Shown in pieces: positions 61,425-64,000 of a DNA stretch of 64,000 nucleotides. Below the pieces are notes generated by a model that searched no databases, was not told the origin of the DNA, and saw only the letters and a program-made list of their open reading frames with translations. Location of the stretch: contig JAQURM010000001.1 of assembly GCA_028715605.1 (NCBI GenBank), positions 1 to 64,000 on the forward strand, given 5' to 3'. Positions within the stretch are counted from its first letter, which is position 1. Every line of letters starts with the position of its first letter. Both the position numbers and the translations under genes were made by a program. The DNA comes from Desulfovibrionales bacterium. Lineage in GTDB: Bacteria; Desulfobacterota; QYQD01.

Positions 61425-62741
61425 TTAGGCTTCCAATGCCTCCTTGTTTTTAAACATATCAATGGCTTTTCGTATGGATGCTTCCGTTCTTCTACAAGCT
61501 TGACCATCAGGTATGTATATTCTGTCACATAACAATGACTTCAATTCTTCATTATTAATAGCAATGGCACTACCTTTTGAAACAATACGTTCAATGTCTT
61601 CCATATTTTTTGCATAATTAGCCAAATTAGGATATTCCTCAAAAAAATCATGAATTATTCCGCCCCTAAAGTCTGGTGTAATAATCAGCCGGCAAGCGGC
61701 AAAACCTTCCAACAATGCCGTTGAGTTATAACCAATAATAGCGAAAGAGTTTTTTATATGGTCGTATACATTTCCAGTGTTTGTGATTAAAAGATTTTTT
61801 AAATTCGAATATCCGTTATTTTTAGCTATTTTTTTCACATAATTCAGGTACCTAATATTGCGTTTAGTTTTTATAACTACATTCTGCCCAGAATTGGATT
61901 TTGCATACCTCATTACCTCGATGTGGAATTTTTCACTCTTATCTATATATTCATTGAGCACTTCTTCAGATAGCTCCAAGTGACGAGCCTTATCCTCTAT
62001 AGAAAAAGAAAAAAATACAATATTATTTCCTTGTGTCTTCAATTTAAAGTATCTATCAAATCTTGGTATGCCGACAATCTCTACCGTATCTCGGCTAATT
62101 CCTTCAATATTTGCATTGACAAAAGCATTTCTTGTTTTTTCGTTATAAACAAGCAGCTTAGTGCCTATAAATTTATTATTGGTATAGGCGTTCACTAATA
62201 GATCATGGGCATCTTGTGAAGCATCCCCCCCCTTATACACGGGAGAAATCCCTTCTTTAAACAACACAACAAAAGGTATCTTGGCCTCATTACAAACAAC
62301 AGCTAACTCCTGTTGCCATGCATAGACATAATTTGCAGACATTACAGCGTTAATGCCAGAACTCTTGGACAACTCACTCAAAAGTGCTTTAAGAAACCGC
62401 CTATACATCTCTTTCTCATGATTGAAGCCCTTAAATTCATGATACTTAATATGGCTTTGACTTAATGGCATTTGCGAAAAATAATGATTAAATATGCTTA
62501 TAAAAACAAATTTTGGAATAATGAGATAATTAAGTGTTGAACCATATTTTGCCAACTCTTCAATGTCTTCATCAAAAATCGAGCGTCCTAGACAAAGAAC
62601 ATTATACTTACTGCCCGTATTAAATGATTTCGATAAAAGCATTGCAAGTCTTGCCGTAAGAATAGGCATACCGAGGCGAACACTCAATTGAACCAGGTTA
62701 AAATGAACAATTAAGCTTTTAGCAATACGAGAAAATTTCAA
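61425..62741 (-). CDS. Hypothetical GT-B-like surface carbohydrate protein
   Basis: 438 residues, soluble, AT-rich. Segments FAIIGYNSTALLEGFAACRLIITPDF and IVGIPRFDRYFK resemble the donor-site region and the G-x-PR-x-D motif of CDP-glycerol-type or capsule GT-B transferases (GVPRFD-like). An N-terminal half with VMSANYVYAWQQELAVVC would be the acceptor domain. A glycosyltransferase is likely; exact family not recognised. Confidence 0.6.
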   Translation of the reverse strand: MKFSRIAKSLIVHFNLVQLSVRLGMPILTARLAMLLSKSFNTGSKYNVLCLGRSIFDEDIEELAKYGSTLNYLIIPKFVFISIFNHYFSQMPLSQSHIKYHEFKGFNHEKEMYRRFLKALLSELSKSSGINAVMSANYVYAWQQELAVVCNEAKIPFVVLFKEGISPVYKGGDASQDAHDLLVNAYTNNKFIGTKLLVYNEKTRNAFVNANIEGISRDTVEIVGIPRFDRYFKLKTQGNNIVFFSFSIEDKARHLELSEEVLNEYIDKSEKFHIEVMRYAKSNSGQNVVIKTKRNIRYLNYVKKIAKNNGYSNLKNLLITNTGNVYDHIKNSFAIIGYNSTALLEGFAACRLIITPDFRGGIIHDFFEEYPNLANYAKNMEDIERIVSKGSAIAINNEELKSLLCDRIYIPDGQACRRTEASIRKAIDMFKNKEALEA

Positions 62742-63094
62742 TCCTATCCTCTATTGTTGAGAAATACCGGCATGCTAAAGAATCACGGCACTGTTGGATT
62801 ATTACTAAACTACTTCATACGCACCGAAACCTTCAACGAAATATTCCAGGCCCAAGGCACGGGCTAGAGGTTGGCAGAAAGGACGAGACATTTATCGGAA
62901 TGATTTATCTGGTTGCTGCACCGATTCAAAATATCTTGGAATCCACATAAAAAGTCGAGGAGCCAAAACTAAAACTTGCTTATCAAATATTTTCCGTAAA
63001 TCGCAAAACACTGTGCATTATGGACTGACTTTACTACGAAGAGTTACTCGACAACCCTCGCCTTTAAAGCTCCCCTCTAAGACCAATTCCCCCG
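62742..63094. other. Gap between surface carbohydrate genes
   Basis: Holds one 28-codon minus-strand frame (62805-62891, reading ARALGLEYFVEGFGAYEVV at its end), protein-like but without RBS; it may be the tail of a lost gene. Nothing else is recognised. Confidence 0.35.
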
Positions 63095-63856
63095 TCAGGG
63101 CACTATATGCGGAAGGTTCACCAAACCATTGGCGAGCAAGTACTCGGCGACGCGTAATTCCCATTCATGATCAATGTCCCATGAGTAAATAGGGTCAATC
63201 AGCACCGCGCCTTTGACGCGTCCAAAACGGCCAACGCTGAGCATGGTCTCGGTACGGGCAGCAAACAGATTGCCGAACTTCAGCGCACTCGGTTTGCTCT
63301 GACGGCTACGCGCCTGATTACGTTCTTCTTCGAAAAGAAACTCCCAGCGGCCGTCCGCCTTCATGAAGGCCAGGTTGTAAGGATGGTGGCGGTGGTCCAG
63401 CTCTGCCATAGTAGTCACCGAATCCAAGTCGGGCTCGGCACGCAGGAGTTCCACCGCCGCGTCAATGTGAGCAGCAGTGACAAACGGGGAGGTGGGTTGG
63501 ATCAGCACAACCATATCAATATTCAGACCGTGCTCGCCCTGCAGACGACGCACCAGATCAGCCACTGCCGCATCTGCAGGCACTTGATCACCAGCCAGTT
63601 CCTCCGGACGGCGGAAGGGCACCTGTGCGCCATAGCGTTTGGCTACCGCCGCGATCTCGTCGTCCTCCGTCGAAACATACACAGCATCGATACTCCGTGC
63701 CTGCTGCGCTGCCGCAATGGAATAGGCCAGCAGGGGACGCCCCGCCAGTAACGCAATGTTTTTGCGCGGGAAGCGCTTCGACCCCCCGCGTGCCGGCACA
63801 ACAACAATTGCCCGCCCCTCACCGGAAACAACGGGCTGTGAATCCGTACTTGTCAT
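63095..63856 (-). CDS. CMP-nonulosonic acid cytidylyltransferase (NeuA/LegF-like)
   Basis: About 253 residues. VVVPARGGSKRFPRKNIALLAGRPLL is the CTP-binding loop, LIQPTSPFVTAAHID and SWDIDHEWEL the sugar and metal sites of CMP-sialate/legionaminate synthetases. ATG at 63856 shares a base with the upstream stop (TAATG), a strong sign for this start over one 12 bp earlier. It activates the acid made by the NeuB-type enzyme. Its GC content is higher than in the preceding AT-rich genes, so it belongs to a different acquired block. Confidence 0.93.
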   Translation of the reverse strand: MTSTDSQPVVSGEGRAIVVVPARGGSKRFPRKNIALLAGRPLLAYSIAAAQQARSIDAVYVSTEDDEIAAVAKRYGAQVPFRRPEELAGDQVPADAAVADLVRRLQGEHGLNIDMVVLIQPTSPFVTAAHIDAAVELLRAEPDLDSVTTMAELDHRHHPYNLAFMKADGRWEFLFEEERNQARSRQSKPSALKFGNLFAARTETMLSVGRFGRVKGAVLIDPIYSWDIDHEWELRVAEYLLANGLVNLPHIVP

Positions 63857-64000
63857 TATGCCAGACACAACTTTCCAGTCTTCAAATAGTGCTCGTAATC
63901 GCGGTAGACAGCCTCACTTAGACGCTTCTCTTCGTCAGTCTGACCCCGGAAGGGCTTGGCCACATATTCCTTACAGATGCCGCGCAACGACAACAGATAT
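63856..64000 (-). CDS. C-terminal end of an unidentified gene (5' part outside window)
   Basis: The minus-strand frame from the window edge reads 47 residues ending ...YRDYEHYLKTGKLCLA and stops with TAA that overlaps the cytidylyltransferase start. Composition (AKPFRGQTDEEKRLSEAVYR) is clearly coding. Too little is seen to name the family; context suggests a nonulosonate pathway enzyme. Confidence 0.75.
   Translation of the reverse strand, partial: YLLSLRGICKEYVAKPFRGQTDEEKRLSEAVYRDYEHYLKTGKLCLA

Noticed and set aside
1-64000. CRISPR arrays
   Set aside because: Repeats seen are dispersed or inverted; no regularly spaced direct repeats with unique spacers were found.

Overview
The window most likely comes from a strictly anaerobic, Gram-negative, deltaproteobacterium-like organism (Desulfobacterota in the broad sense). 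The reasons are: an oxygen-sensitive class III ribonucleotide reductase set; a CooC-type ATPase beside a RACo-type corrinoid-protein activator, both tied to the acetyl-CoA (Wood-Ljungdahl) pathway; a desulforedoxin-like protein; the gene order rplU-rpmA-obgE-proB-proA-nadD-rsfS-gpmI; and a tRNA-Cys built like tRNA-Sec, a type I recall being reported from deltaproteobacteria. Assignment rests on gene content only.

Layout. 1-2.8 kb: nrdD (5' end missing), a glutaredoxin-like gene, nrdG, and a 31-residue Lys/Thr peptide gene. 3.5-9.2 kb: a FIST-domain sensor co-transcribed with a hybrid histidine kinase, a PfpI/DJ-1 protein, and a second, PAS-containing hybrid kinase closely related to the first. 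9.3-14.5 kb: a Nudix hydrolase, an EF-G, an AAA ATPase flanked by palindromes, and a Tat-signal protein of unknown function. 14.8-23.1 kb, minus strand: an M48 peptidase with TPRs and the conserved ribosomal/proline/NAD operon. 23.4 kb: the unusual tRNA. 23.7-31.3 kb: galT, gatB, mtnA, ilvE, and the cooC/RACo pair. 31.4-32.9 kb: a desulforedoxin-Lys/Ala-tail protein, a stand-alone LigD phosphoesterase domain, and a GxxExxY gene enclosed in inverted repeats.

32.9-64 kb, all minus strand, is one large surface-polysaccharide locus. It holds initiation functions (a PglF/CapD-like dehydratase and a WecA/WbpL-like phosphosugar transferase), several glycosyltransferases, a Wzy-like polymerase, methyltransferases, a sulfotransferase, a radical-SAM enzyme, a WecE-like aminotransferase, and a nonulosonic-acid (sialic/legionaminic-like) set: NeuB- and NeuC-type enzymes plus three cytidylyltransferase domains, one fused to a 2-hydroxyacid dehydrogenase. 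AT-rich blocks (about 42.6-47.8 and 60.5-62.8 kb) and relics of ISL3, IS3 and IS30 elements, plus a WbqC fragment, indicate assembly by repeated transfer.

Intergenic DNA is rich in dispersed repeats. The two most informative are a 154-bp structured repeat present twice at identical length (10.0 and 23.6 kb), and a family with TCACGCAAAGGCGC-type inverted ends. The full-length copy of that family carries the GxxExxY gene; shorter derivatives lie nearby, one supplies the likely ribosome binding site of a neighbouring gene, and a related fragment sits in frame inside an epimerase gene. The strongest single observation is the tRNA at 23445-23537: GCA (Cys) anticodon and U73, but with the 8-bp acceptor stem, 5-bp T stem and long variable arm of tRNA-Sec.
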